64,000 bases of DNA. It comes from Shumkonia mesophila. GTDB lineage: Bacteria > Pseudomonadota > Alphaproteobacteria > Rhodospirillales > Shumkoniaceae. A program made the translations under genes and the position numbers. Where the stretch lies: NCBI RefSeq assembly GCF_026163695.1, contig NZ_JAOTID010000001.1:372001-436000 (forward strand). The letters are read 5' to 3'. Of this stretch, positions 1 through 7,910 are shown in pieces; position 1 is the first letter of the stretch; each line of letters starts with the position of its first letter. Below the pieces are notes generated by a model, which saw only the letters and a list, made by a program, of their open reading frames with translations, searched no databases and was not told the origin of the DNA.

Positions 1-955
1 AGGTGTTGTCGACCAGCACGTTGACGTGATAGCGCCGGTAGGGATCGGCCTCGATCTTCGACGGCGGCCGTCCCTGTGCCGCCGCCTCCGGCGCCTGCTC
101 GAAGGACAGGAAATCGCGGACGTTCTCGACCACGTCGCGGCGCACCGCCTCCAGATGGTCGAGCACCGCGGGCAGGCCCGTCCACGGCCGCTTGGCCTCC
201 TCGATCAGGTGGTCGACGGCCTGGCGCGTCACCTGGCGGTTGAGCTTGCGGATCTCCTGGCGCTGCGCCTTCTCCCACTTGGGGATCTCGGCCAGGTGGG
301 CCTCCAGTTCCTTTTGCAGATCGGCCATGGCCTGGGTGCGCCGCTCCTGCTCGTCCTTCGGCAGCTTGGCGAAATCCTGCGGCTCCAGCACCTCGCCGTC
401 GGCGACCGGCGCCAGGACGAGGCCGGCCTGGGTGCGGACAAGGGCGATGCCCTGGCTCTGCGCCCTTTCGTGCAGGCCGCCGAACGCCTCTTCGTGGCGC
501 TGCTTGAAGCGCTGATCGATGACGGCGCGCTGCGCCCGGTAGGCGTCGCTTTCGAAGGCGGCGGGAATGGCGGCGCGCAGTTCCTCGACCAGGCGGTCCA
601 TGTCGGCGGCCAGCGGTGCCGCCCGGCCGGGCGGCAGCCGGAGCGCGCGCGGCCGGTGCGGCTCGTCGAAGTTGTTGACATAGCCCCAGTCGTCGGGAAC
701 CGGCTCGCCGGCGGCGCGCAGTTCGAGGAAACGGCGGATCAAGCTGTACTTGCCGGTGCCTTCCGGGCCCATGGCGAACAGGTTGAAGCCGTGATGCTTC
801 ATGCCGATGGCGAAACGGACCGCCGCCACCGCTCGGTCCTGGCCGATGACGTCCTCGACGGGGTCGATCTCTGCGGTGGTGGCGAAGGGGAAGTCGGCGG
901 GGTCGCAGGGCGTGTAGAGGGCACCCGGCGGCAGGGGCTTCAGGCGGCCCGTCAT
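1..955 (-). CDS. Lon-like ATP-dependent protease (LonB/LonC type), N-terminal part
   Basis: The visible 318 residues are the N-terminal half of a Lon-related AAA+ protease of the kind with an AAA_32 domain, which couples ATP hydrolysis to degradation of damaged or regulatory proteins in the cytoplasm. A Walker A motif (GPEGTGK, residues 63-69) follows a conserved opening in which the region before it resembles the family (PVEDVIGQDRAV). A long charged helical segment follows at about residues 150-290. The Walker B, sensor and Ser-Lys protease parts lie beyond the left edge. The ATG overlaps the stop of the upstream zinc peptidase gene as ATGA, so the two are translationally coupled. Assignment to the Lon superfamily is firm; the exact subclass is not visible here. 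Confidence 0.85.
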   Translation of the reverse strand, partial: MTGRLKPLPPGALYTPCDPADFPFATTAEIDPVEDVIGQDRAVAAVRFAIGMKHHGFNLFAMGPEGTGKYSLIRRFLELRAAGEPVPDDWGYVNNFDEPHRPRALRLPPGRAAPLAADMDRLVEELRAAIPAAFESDAYRAQRAVIDQRFKQRHEEAFGGLHERAQSQGIALVRTQAGLVLAPVADGEVLEPQDFAKLPKDEQERRTQAMADLQKELEAHLAEIPKWEKAQRQEIRKLNRQVTRQAVDHLIEEAKRPWTGLPAVLDHLEAVRRDVVENVRDFLSFEQAPEAAAQGRPPSKIEADPYRRYHVNVLVDNT

Positions 956-1350
956 ATCTGCTCCTCAATGCGCTCCATGTCTTCGTCGCTGAGGCCGAAG
1001 TGATGGCCGATCTCGTGGATCAGCACGTGGCGCACGATGCGCGTCAGGTCGTCGCCGGTCTCGCACCAATAGTCGAGGATGGGCGAGCGGTAGAGGAAGA
1101 TCATGTCGGGTTCCTGCCGGGCGTCGGCGACGCTCTGGCGGTCCAGCGACACGCCGCGGTAGAGGCCGAGCAGGTCGAACGGGCTTTCCAGGTCCATCTC
1201 GTCCTGGGTTTCCTCGTCGGCGAACTCCTCGATGCGGATCACCACGTCGGTGACATAGCGGCGCAGTTCGAAGGGAATGCGGGCATACGCCTCGTGGGCG
1301 ATGTCCTCGATGTCGGCCAGCGAAGGCGGAACGGTGAATCGGGGTCTCAT
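952..1350 (-). CDS. Small zincin-like metallopeptidase (PF06262 type)
   Basis: This 132-residue protein carries HEIGHHFGLSDED at residues 112-124, an HExxH zinc site with a third downstream ligand, as in the short minigluzincin-like family PF06262. The acidic stretch at residues 41-56 is usual for the family. I chose the ATG at 1350 because an upstream in-frame ATG would add a basic, non-conserved leader. The gene ends in ATGA with the start of the Lon-like protease, so the two are probably one transcript. The family's substrate is unknown; pairing with a Lon-type ATPase suggests, but does not prove, a role in protein turnover. Confidence 0.85.
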   Translation of the reverse strand: MRPRFTVPPSLADIEDIAHEAYARIPFELRRYVTDVVIRIEEFADEETQDEMDLESPFDLLGLYRGVSLDRQSVADARQEPDMIFLYRSPILDYWCETGDDLTRIVRHVLIHEIGHHFGLSDEDMERIEEQI

Positions 1351-1443
1351 GGCGCGAACCTTACCCCGGCTTGACCCGGCGGCCAAGCGCTCCTATGTCG
1401 CCGGCAGGCAGTTCCCATCCCGGAACCCGAGAAGGAGGCCCCG

Positions 1444-1737
1444 ATGACCGAAAAACTGACCGGCCCGGCCCGCCGTTCCGCCCTCGCCGCCCTCGACGGA
1501 TGGAGCGAGGCCGACGGCCGCGACGCCATCGCCAAGGACTTCCGCTTCGCCGATTTCAACGCCGCCTTCGCCTTCATGACGCGGGTCGCGCTCAAGGCCG
1601 AGCGCATGGACCACCATCCCGAATGGAGCAACGTCTATAACCGGGTCGGCGTCGTGCTTTCCACCCACGATGCCGGCGGCGTCACGGCGCGCGACATCGA
1701 GCTGGCCCGCTTCATCGATCGGGCGGCCGCGGGGTGA
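1444..1737 (+). CDS. phhB: 4a-hydroxytetrahydrobiopterin dehydratase (pterin-4a-carbinolamine dehydratase)
   Basis: The 97-residue protein matches the full length of the PCD/DCoH family, which dehydrates 4a-hydroxytetrahydrobiopterin during recycling of the cofactor of aromatic amino acid hydroxylases. The signature DHHPEW (residues 56-61) holds the paired histidines that bind the pterin. A strong AAGGAGG ribosome site lies 6-7 bases before the ATG. No phenylalanine hydroxylase gene is in the window; in many alphaproteobacteria the protein stands alone and may serve molybdopterin metabolism instead. Its last 26 bases overlap the 3' end of the convergent transporter gene. Confidence 0.93.
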   Translation: MTEKLTGPARRSALAALDGWSEADGRDAIAKDFRFADFNAAFAFMTRVALKAERMDHHPEWSNVYNRVGVVLSTHDAGGVTARDIELARFIDRAAAG

Positions 1738-2644
1738 CGCGCCGGGCCAGTCGGGCCTCCCGCCGGGCGGTGTAGAGGGTCGCCGAAAAGATGATGGCGG
1801 CGCCCATCCCCGTCCACAGGTCGAGAACCTCGCCGAACATGACGAAGCCGGCCGCCGCCACGAAGATCAGCCGCGAGAACTCGAACGGCAGCACGGCGGT
1901 GACGTCGGCCAGCGCGTAGGCCTTGGCCATGCCCCACTGGACGCCCGAAGCGAACAGGCCCGACGCGATGAGCCACGGCCAAGTGTCGGGCGGCGGCGCC
2001 GTCCACACGAAAAGGGCGGGGATCAGCGATAGCGGCGTCGACAGCAGGGCCACCAGCAGCACCACCGTAGTCGGCGGATCGGTGCGCGACAGCACCTTCA
2101 CCGACAGCGGGATGACCGCCATGAAGAGCGCGGCCAGCAGGGCGACCCACGCCCCCGCCGCCAGCGCCTCGACGCCCGGCCTCAGGATCACCAGGGTGCC
2201 GGCGAAGCCGACCGCCACCGCCCCCCAGCGGCGCACCCCCACCCGCTCGCCCAGCAGCAGGCCGGCCCCCAGGGTCGAGAACAGGGGCGCGGTAAAGGTC
2301 AGCGCGGTGACCTCGGCGATCGGCATCAGGCTCAGCGCCGAGAACCACGCCATCATCGCCGCCACGCTGGCCACGGCGCGGAACAGGTGCATCCGCCAGT
2401 TCCGCGTCGCCAGCGCCGACCGCCCCGAGCGCAGCAGCAAGGGCGACATGACAAGAAGGAAGAAGACCGTGCGGAAGAAGGCGATCTCGAAGGGATGAAT
2501 CCGCCCGGCCAGGGAATGGACCACCACCGACACACCGGCGAAACTGCAGGCGGAAAACGCCATCCACAGCGCCCCCTGCACGGGCGGCGGGATGTCGGCG
2601 GCAAAGACGGCGAAACGGCGGCGGCTCATGGCGGACCGGACCAT
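1712..2644 (-). CDS. EamA/DMT-family transporter
   Basis: A 310-residue inner-membrane protein with ten hydrophobic segments in two homologous halves, the layout of the drug/metabolite transporter superfamily (EamA, formerly DUF6). It probably exports or imports a small metabolite; the substrate cannot be read from sequence. Family features include the glycine and alanine rich helices and a typical end-of-half motif around LLGERV. The ATG at 2644 is preceded by a weak GGA; a second ATG at 2629 is an alternative start. It is divergent from a second EamA gene and converges on the pterin dehydratase gene, overlapping it by 26 bp. Confidence 0.85.
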   Translation of the reverse strand: MVRSAMSRRRFAVFAADIPPPVQGALWMAFSACSFAGVSVVVHSLAGRIHPFEIAFFRTVFFLLVMSPLLLRSGRSALATRNWRMHLFRAVASVAAMMAWFSALSLMPIAEVTALTFTAPLFSTLGAGLLLGERVGVRRWGAVAVGFAGTLVILRPGVEALAAGAWVALLAALFMAVIPLSVKVLSRTDPPTTVVLLVALLSTPLSLIPALFVWTAPPPDTWPWLIASGLFASGVQWGMAKAYALADVTAVLPFEFSRLIFVAAAGFVMFGEVLDLWTGMGAAIIFSATLYTARREARLARRVTPRPPDR

Positions 2645-2795
2645 ACGGAGCTTGTCCGGCGATTGCCAGAAGGAAGCGCAAAATGCCGCAAGCGGCCCCC
2701 CCGGGGGCGGAGAGGAAATCGGTTATACCGATTGCCCGTGGCGGGACGGGACGGCATACTCCGCGCCCCGCCAACCCATGTCGATAGCCCCACCC

Positions 2796-3671
2796 ATGAC
2801 CAACGCGCTGCTCTACGCCACCACCGTGCTCTTCTGGGGTACCAGCTGGCTGGCCATCAAGTTCCAGCTGGGCGTGGTGGCGCCCGAGGTGTCGATCGTC
2901 TATCGCTTCGGCGCCTCGGCCGTGATCCTGCTGGCTCTCTGCCTCGTCACCCGCCGGCGGCTGCGCTTCTCGCTGCGCGAGCACGCCTTCATGGCGGCCC
3001 AGGGACTGTGCCTTTTCTCGACCAACTTCCTGCTCATCTATTCCGCCACCCAATACCTGACCAGCGGACTGGTGGCGGTGGCGTTTTCGACCATCACGGT
3101 GATGACCATCGTGCTCGGCGCCCTCTTCTTCGGTTTCCCCGTCCGCCCGCGGGTGGCGGCCGGCGCGGCCTGCGGGCTCCTCGGCATCGGCCTGGTCTTC
3201 TGGCCGGAAATCCGGGCTTTCGATCTCGCCGCGGGCGGCAGCCTGGGCCTCGCCCTGGCCCTGGCCGGCACGACCTTCGCGACGACCGGAATGCTGCTCA
3301 GCGCCCGCAACCAGCGGGCCGGCCTGCCGGTCATTCCCAACAACGCCTGGAGCATGGCCTACGGCTTCGCCTTCATCGCGCTTTACAGCATCGCGCGCGG
3401 CATCCCCTTCACCTTCGATCCGTCGCCGACCTACGTGCTGTCGCTGCTTCACCTTGCCATCGGCGCCACGGTGATCGGCTTCTGGAGCTATCTCACCCTG
3501 GTCGGCCGTATCGGACCCGACCGAGCGGCCTATGCCTCGGTCCTCTTTCCCATCGTGGCGCTCACCCTCTCCACCCTCTTCGAGGGCTTCGCCTGGACGC
3601 CGCTGGCGCTGGGCGGCGTCGTCCTGGTGCTGGCCGGCAATGGGCTTGTCCTCGCCAAAGGCGGAAAATAG
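2796..3671 (+). CDS. EamA/DMT-family transporter (second copy)
   Basis: A 291-residue, ten-helix EamA transporter beginning with a hydrophobic segment at residues 4-24 (LYATTVLFWGTSWLAIKF). The sequence before the ATG at 2796 reads as non-conserved and hydrophilic, although an ATG at 2778 is also possible. It is clearly a different subfamily from the neighbour encoded at 1712-2644, so the pair is not a recent duplication. The two genes are divergent and share about 150 bp of upstream DNA. Substrate unknown; EamA proteins move amino acids, purines, riboflavin and other small molecules. Confidence 0.85.
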   Translation: MTNALLYATTVLFWGTSWLAIKFQLGVVAPEVSIVYRFGASAVILLALCLVTRRRLRFSLREHAFMAAQGLCLFSTNFLLIYSATQYLTSGLVAVAFSTITVMTIVLGALFFGFPVRPRVAAGAACGLLGIGLVFWPEIRAFDLAAGGSLGLALALAGTTFATTGMLLSARNQRAGLPVIPNNAWSMAYGFAFIALYSIARGIPFTFDPSPTYVLSLLHLAIGATVIGFWSYLTLVGRIGPDRAAYASVLFPIVALTLSTLFEGFAWTPLALGGVVLVLAGNGLVLAKGGK

Positions 3672-3685
3672 GCCCCCACCCGGGT

Positions 3686-4498
3686 TCAGATGGCGTCGTC
3701 CGGCAATCGTCGTTTCCTGTACTCGTCGGCGTACACCGTCATCGGCTCGGCCATGAGGTCCCGGTAAAGTCCCATTTTGAAATAGAAGGCGTTGCTGTCC
3801 GTATACCCGCCCTCGGCCGGGTAGGCGTTGACGCCCCGGTAGTCGATGATCGCCTCATCGCCAAGCCAGGCCCTGATTCGCCCGTTCCGGCCTTGCGAGA
3901 AGCGGATCTGGAACCGGAAGTCCAGCCACCGCCCCCTGATGTCCTCCTGCGTTCGGTAGAGGACGGTCGGCTGCGGCCCGGTTTTGTGGGTGATCCGCAG
4001 CTCCCCCGCGACATACCGGATGGCGATGACGGGATTGTTGGGATTGCAGTCTTCGATCGGGCAGTCCTGCTTCCACTGGGCCAGAACGAGGCGAACCGGG
4101 ACAACCGGGAAATCCGGCGGGACAAAAAGGCTGAACACGTATTCATAGCTCAGGTCTTCGAGCGTCCACAGTCCCCATGATTCCATCAGTTCGGCGCGCT
4201 CCAGGCCCGATCCCCGTTCGGTCGGAATCTGGTCTCCGCCATGAAGCGTGATTCGGACGGCCCCCATTCCGGCCCTGACAACCGATGACTGCATTTCCAC
4301 GGCGTCGGGAAGGAATTTGCTGCGCGACCAGATCGTGTCGAGCCGGGACGTCTCGAAGCCATCCTGAACCTGCGGCGGGGAATGTCCGAACAACCGCGAA
4401 ACGGCGTGCCGGACGGCCCCCGGGTTGACATCCGGATTCACATCGCATGACGTCAGGACAAAGGCACACAAAATCGCGGCGATCTTAAGGGCTCTCAC
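3686..4498 (-). CDS. Polysaccharide-lyase-like lipoprotein (heparin lyase I family fold)
   Basis: A 270-residue predicted lipoprotein. A signal sequence ends in the lipobox LTSC (residues 13-16 from the GTG start), so it should be lipid-anchored after export. The body resembles the jelly-roll polysaccharide lyase family PF14099, with an AQWK core, long beta strands and the closing block FYFKMGLYR...YADEYR. Such enzymes cleave uronic-acid polysaccharides by beta-elimination; the substrate here is unknown. I chose the GTG at 4498, which has a GGAG ten bases upstream; an ATG pair at 4525/4522 would add nine residues. Base composition looks lower in GC than both flanks, hinting at acquisition. 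Confidence 0.65.
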   Translation of the reverse strand: MRALKIAAILCAFVLTSCDVNPDVNPGAVRHAVSRLFGHSPPQVQDGFETSRLDTIWSRSKFLPDAVEMQSSVVRAGMGAVRITLHGGDQIPTERGSGLERAELMESWGLWTLEDLSYEYVFSLFVPPDFPVVPVRLVLAQWKQDCPIEDCNPNNPVIAIRYVAGELRITHKTGPQPTVLYRTQEDIRGRWLDFRFQIRFSQGRNGRIRAWLGDEAIIDYRGVNAYPAEGGYTDSNAFYFKMGLYRDLMAEPMTVYADEYRKRRLPDDAI

Positions 4499-4889
4499 AA
4501 TGTCACAACTCCAGTAGGGCATCATTTCCGGGTCGTTCCCTCCCCGGCAATTCCGACGGCCTCTTTTTGGGACGCCGGAATTCTAACTCCATTCCCCGGA
4601 AGGGATTACCCGGATGCCGTGTGCGAGTCAAATTCCTGGACGGCCCGGCGGTCATCCCCCCAATCGCCCGACGCCTTCAGCGAAGGCATCGCGCACCCCC
4701 CATGCGGCCAGGGCATTTCGTGACGCGGTCGAGTCATCCTCGCCACCTCACACCCCCCCCCGCGTCAACCCTATCGAAGGCTTTCGGGGCGCAGCCCCAT
4801 CGCTTTGTCGCCATGACAATATTGTCGTCGGCAAGCGAACTCGCCGTTCCCATATGAGGCGAACGTGTCGCTTTTCGGGAGCCGTCGTC
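4499..4889. other. Intergenic region between divergent lyase and MFS genes
   Basis: This 391-bp gap has no convincing gene: the reading frames through it have no homologue-like pattern and the MFS coding pattern begins only at 4890. It contains runs of C, and one clear palindrome described separately at 4815-4826. Both flanking promoters must lie here, but I cannot place -35/-10 hexamers with any confidence. Confidence 0.5.
4815..4826. promoter_or_regulatory. Perfect 12-bp palindrome, candidate operator
   Basis: GACAATATTGTC is a perfect palindrome in an otherwise GC-rich gap, 64 bp before the MFS start. Size and symmetry fit a dimeric repressor site, but no regulator gene is adjacent, so the binding protein is unknown. 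Confidence 0.4.
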
Positions 4890-6110
4890 ATGCCCGCCGC
4901 CGTCCGCACACCTCTCGTCGCCATCGTCTGCGGCGGGCTCATCCTCAGCCTCGCCATGGGCATCCGCCAGACCTTCGGGCTGTTCCTGCCGCCCGTGACC
5001 GCCGACCTGTGCATGGCCCGCGAGACCTTTTCGCTGGCCATGGCGGTGCAGAACCTGCTGTGGGGCGCCGTGCAGCCCGTCGTCGGCATGATCGCCGACC
5101 GCTACGGGGCGGGGCGCGTGGTGACGGCCGGGGCCGCCGCCTACGTCGCCGGGCTTGTCGTGATGTCGGGCATGGAGGGGACGGCCGGCCTGCAGATGGG
5201 CGGCGGCGTGCTGATCGGCCTGGCCATGGCCGCCACCGGCTTCTCGGTGGTGCTGGGCGCGGTGGCCCGGCGGGTGCCCGAGGAAAAGCGCAGCATGGCC
5301 TTGGGGCTGGTTTCCGCCGGCGGCTCGTTCGGCCAGTTCGCCATGGCCCCGGTCGGCCAGGCCCTGATCGCCCAGCAGGGCTGGCAGGGGGCGTTCCTGT
5401 CGATGGCGGTGCTGGCCGCCCTGATGGTGCCCCTCGCCCTTGCCGTGGCCGGGCGGCCCTCGGCGGCGGGGCGCGGCCACGGTGCGGCGACGCTGCGCGT
5501 GGCGCTGTCGGAAGCCCTCAGCCATCGCGGCTATCTGTACCTGACGGCCGGCTTCTTCGTCTGCGGCTTCCAGGTGGTGTTCGTCGCCGTCCACCTGCCG
5601 GCCTACCTCAGGGACCTGGGCCTGCCGGGCACCACGGCGGCCACCGCGCTGGCCCTGATCGGCATCTTCAACATCGCCGGCACCTATGCCTGCGGCGCCC
5701 TGGGCGGCATGTATCCCAAGAAGTGGGTGCTGGCCGGCCTTTACGTGCTGCGGGCCATGGTCATCGCCGTCTTCCTGGCCGCCCCCAAGAGTGAGATGTC
5801 GGTCTACATCTTCGCCTCCGCCTTGGGCTTCCTGTGGCTGGGCACCGTGCCGCTGACCAGCGGGCTGGTCGGCCACATCTTCGGGGTGCGCTATCTTTCC
5901 ACCCTGTTCGGCATCGTCTTCTTCGGCCATCAGGTGGGCAGCTTCCTGGGCGTCTGGCTGGGCGGCGTGGTGTACGACGCCACCGGGTCCTACGACGCCA
6001 TCTGGATCGCCTCCATCGTGCTCGGGCTGGCCGCCGCCCTGCTGCACGCCCCCATCGCCGAGCGGCCGCTGGCGGTACCGGCCGGCAGCGTCGCCGTCAC
6101 CGCCGAGTAG
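4890..6110 (+). CDS. Major facilitator superfamily transporter
   Basis: A 406-residue protein with twelve hydrophobic segments and the MFS loop motif between helices 2 and 3 (GMIADRYGAGRVV, about residues 67-79). The opening MGIRQTFGLFLPP resembles the oxalate/formate-antiporter and monocarboxylate-like branch of bacterial MFS carriers, so an organic anion is a reasonable guess for substrate. The ATG at 4890 has GGGAG nine bases upstream; an ATG at 4854 lacks a ribosome site and would add a polar leader. It stands alone on its strand with DinB 15 bp downstream. Confidence 0.85.
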   Translation: MPAAVRTPLVAIVCGGLILSLAMGIRQTFGLFLPPVTADLCMARETFSLAMAVQNLLWGAVQPVVGMIADRYGAGRVVTAGAAAYVAGLVVMSGMEGTAGLQMGGGVLIGLAMAATGFSVVLGAVARRVPEEKRSMALGLVSAGGSFGQFAMAPVGQALIAQQGWQGAFLSMAVLAALMVPLALAVAGRPSAAGRGHGAATLRVALSEALSHRGYLYLTAGFFVCGFQVVFVAVHLPAYLRDLGLPGTTAATALALIGIFNIAGTYACGALGGMYPKKWVLAGLYVLRAMVIAVFLAAPKSEMSVYIFASALGFLWLGTVPLTSGLVGHIFGVRYLSTLFGIVFFGHQVGSFLGVWLGGVVYDATGSYDAIWIASIVLGLAAALLHAPIAERPLAVPAGSVAVTAE

Positions 6111-6125
6111 CCTGGGGGGGGACGA

Positions 6126-6623
6126 TTGCACGCGTATTTTGCCACCCTCGCCCGCTACAACGGCTGGGCCAATAGCCGCCTGTTCAGGGCCTGCCTTGCA
6201 TTGACCGAGACAGACTATCGGGCACAACGCGGCGCCTTCTTCGGTTCCATCCACGGCACCCTGAACCACATCCTGGTCGCCGACAGGACGTGGATGGCGC
6301 GGCTTGCCGGGGGCGATGCCGGCATTCCCCGCCTCGACACCATCCTGCACGATGACCGCGAGGCCCTGTGGCAGGCGCGTCGTGCCGAGGACGCCGCCAT
6401 CATCGCGTATATCGAATCCCTCGCCCCAGCCCGCCTGAACGATGTCCTGAAATACCGCACCTTGAGGGGAGAACACCAGCAAACGCCTCTGCCCATGGTA
6501 TTGGGGCATCTGTTCAATCATGCGACCCATCACCGCGGGCAGGTCCACGGCCTGCTTTCCCAGGTCCCGGTCGACCCGCCGCCCCTCGACCTCCTCTATT
6601 TCATCCGCGGCGAGCCGGCCTAG
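6126..6623 (+). CDS. DinB-family putative metal-binding protein
   Basis: A 165-residue four-helix-bundle protein of the DinB/YfiT-like family. It opens with the typical YFATLARYNGWAN and holds the three histidines that usually bind a divalent metal: H48 (NHIL) and H132 plus H136 in NHATHHRGQ. Some relatives are thiol-dependent S-transferases, using bacillithiol or mycothiol in Gram-positive lineages; the function in proteobacteria is mostly unknown. The start is a TTG at 6126, chosen because the conserved first helix begins at once and a G-run (about 6115-6121) gives a ribosome site. Confidence 0.8.
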   Translation: MHAYFATLARYNGWANSRLFRACLALTETDYRAQRGAFFGSIHGTLNHILVADRTWMARLAGGDAGIPRLDTILHDDREALWQARRAEDAAIIAYIESLAPARLNDVLKYRTLRGEHQQTPLPMVLGHLFNHATHHRGQVHGLLSQVPVDPPPLDLLYFIRGEPA

Positions 6624-6636
6624 CCAGCAACGGCAC

Positions 6637-7908
6637 TCAGCCGGCCGGGTGGCGCAGGAACAGCTTGCCGATGCCGTTCAGCGCGGCGAACGTCTGGGCG
6701 AACTGTTGAGCGAAGGCGTCTTCCGGAAGGCTGGGATTGGCGGCCATGACCTCGGCCCGGATGGCGGCGATGGAGCGATGCCCGTCGATGCGCGCGAGAA
6801 TGGCGCCGGCCAGCGGCGGCAGCGGGAATCGCAAGCCGACGCCGTCGCGATTGGCGGTCAGCGCGCCGCCCGGGCGGATGGCTTTCGCGAGGGCGGAATC
6901 CGCCGCCTCGCGCCACACCGGCACCGCCGCCTCGTCGGCGGCGTCGGCGACGCAGGGCCCGGGATGGTCGGCCTTGATGGCGTAGAAGACGTGCTTGCGC
7001 AGGTTGCCGGCCAGGTTCTCGGCGAAGGCGCAGCGGTCCAGCCACGGCAGCCGGCCGAGGCGGGCCAGGATTTGCGGGTCGGTCAGATAGGAGGCCGGAT
7101 CGTAAAGCGCGGGCTCGACGAAGGCGGCGACGCGAAGGCCGGCCCCCGCCGCCAGCGCCGCCACCTCGGGCACGGTGTAGGCGCGATCCCGGCTGTGCAG
7201 CAGCAGGTCGTAGAGGCCGGCGTCGTCGCCTTGCAGGTGGTCGGCGATGAAGGGGTTGCGCTTGAGCCAGTTGGTCGGCGGCAGTTGGGCAAGCAGGCGG
7301 CGGGCCACGGCCACCCGCGCCGCCGATTCCCCTTCGTCGTCGCCGGCAAGCGCGCGCAGCATGGCCTGGGCCGGATAGACCCCGGTGCGCCCCAGCGCGC
7401 CATAGACCATGAGCCCGAGGCCGCCCCGCGGGGCCAGCACGGCGGCAAGCGCCGCCAGCCCGGCCGCCGGGTCGTCCAGGTGATGCAGCACGCCGCAGCA
7501 GTCGATGTAATCGAAGGGGCCGAGGCCGGAGCCCGGCAGGTCGAGGAGGGACAGCCGCCGGAAGGCAACGTTGGAAAGACGGCGCGCCTTGACCCGGGCC
7601 TCGGCGATGGCGAGCGAGGCTTCCGACAGGTCGATATGCACGATCTCGGCCGGGCCGCCGGCATCGCCAAGCTGCTGGGCCAGCATGACGGTGGCATCCC
7701 CGGTGCCGCCGCCGGCCACCAGCACGCGAAACGGCCGGGAGGCATCGCGCCGGCCGGCGAAGACATAGTGGTCGAGCTCGGCGAGATGGCTGGGCGAGCC
7801 GGTGATCAGGCGCCTGGCCTCGTCCCTGGGATCGCGCGCCGGATAGGGATAGGCCTCGTACTGGCGGCGCAGTTTGCCCTCGCCCCCCTTGGCGCCTCGT
7901 GCCGCCAT
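6637..7908 (-). CDS. Class I SAM-dependent methyltransferase with PqqD-like C-terminal domain
   Basis: A 423-residue cytoplasmic protein. After a YEAYPYP motif (residues 17-23) comes a Rossmann methyltransferase domain with motif I VLVAGGGTGDAT (62-73), an acidic ribose contact in IVHIDLSEAS and the post-motif block DYIDCCGVLHHLDDP. The last 80 or so residues look like a different module: LAGAILARIDGHRSIAAI followed by a helical stretch ending ALNGIGKLFL, the pattern of PqqD/RRE-type winged helices that bind peptides. The substrate is unknown. It begins two bases after the stop of the quinone oxidoreductase gene, so both are cotranscribed. Confidence 0.8.
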   Translation of the reverse strand: MAARGAKGGEGKLRRQYEAYPYPARDPRDEARRLITGSPSHLAELDHYVFAGRRDASRPFRVLVAGGGTGDATVMLAQQLGDAGGPAEIVHIDLSEASLAIAEARVKARRLSNVAFRRLSLLDLPGSGLGPFDYIDCCGVLHHLDDPAAGLAALAAVLAPRGGLGLMVYGALGRTGVYPAQAMLRALAGDDEGESAARVAVARRLLAQLPPTNWLKRNPFIADHLQGDDAGLYDLLLHSRDRAYTVPEVAALAAGAGLRVAAFVEPALYDPASYLTDPQILARLGRLPWLDRCAFAENLAGNLRKHVFYAIKADHPGPCVADAADEAAVPVWREAADSALAKAIRPGGALTANRDGVGLRFPLPPLAGAILARIDGHRSIAAIRAEVMAANPSLPEDAFAQQFAQTFAALNGIGKLFLRHPAG

Positions 7909-7910
7909 GC

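Noticed and set aside
26-1003. Long plus-strand frame opposite the Lon-like gene
   Set aside because: It reads as low-complexity His/Gly/Arg-rich product of the reverse of a conserved coding frame; many such antisense frames occur in this GC-rich DNA.
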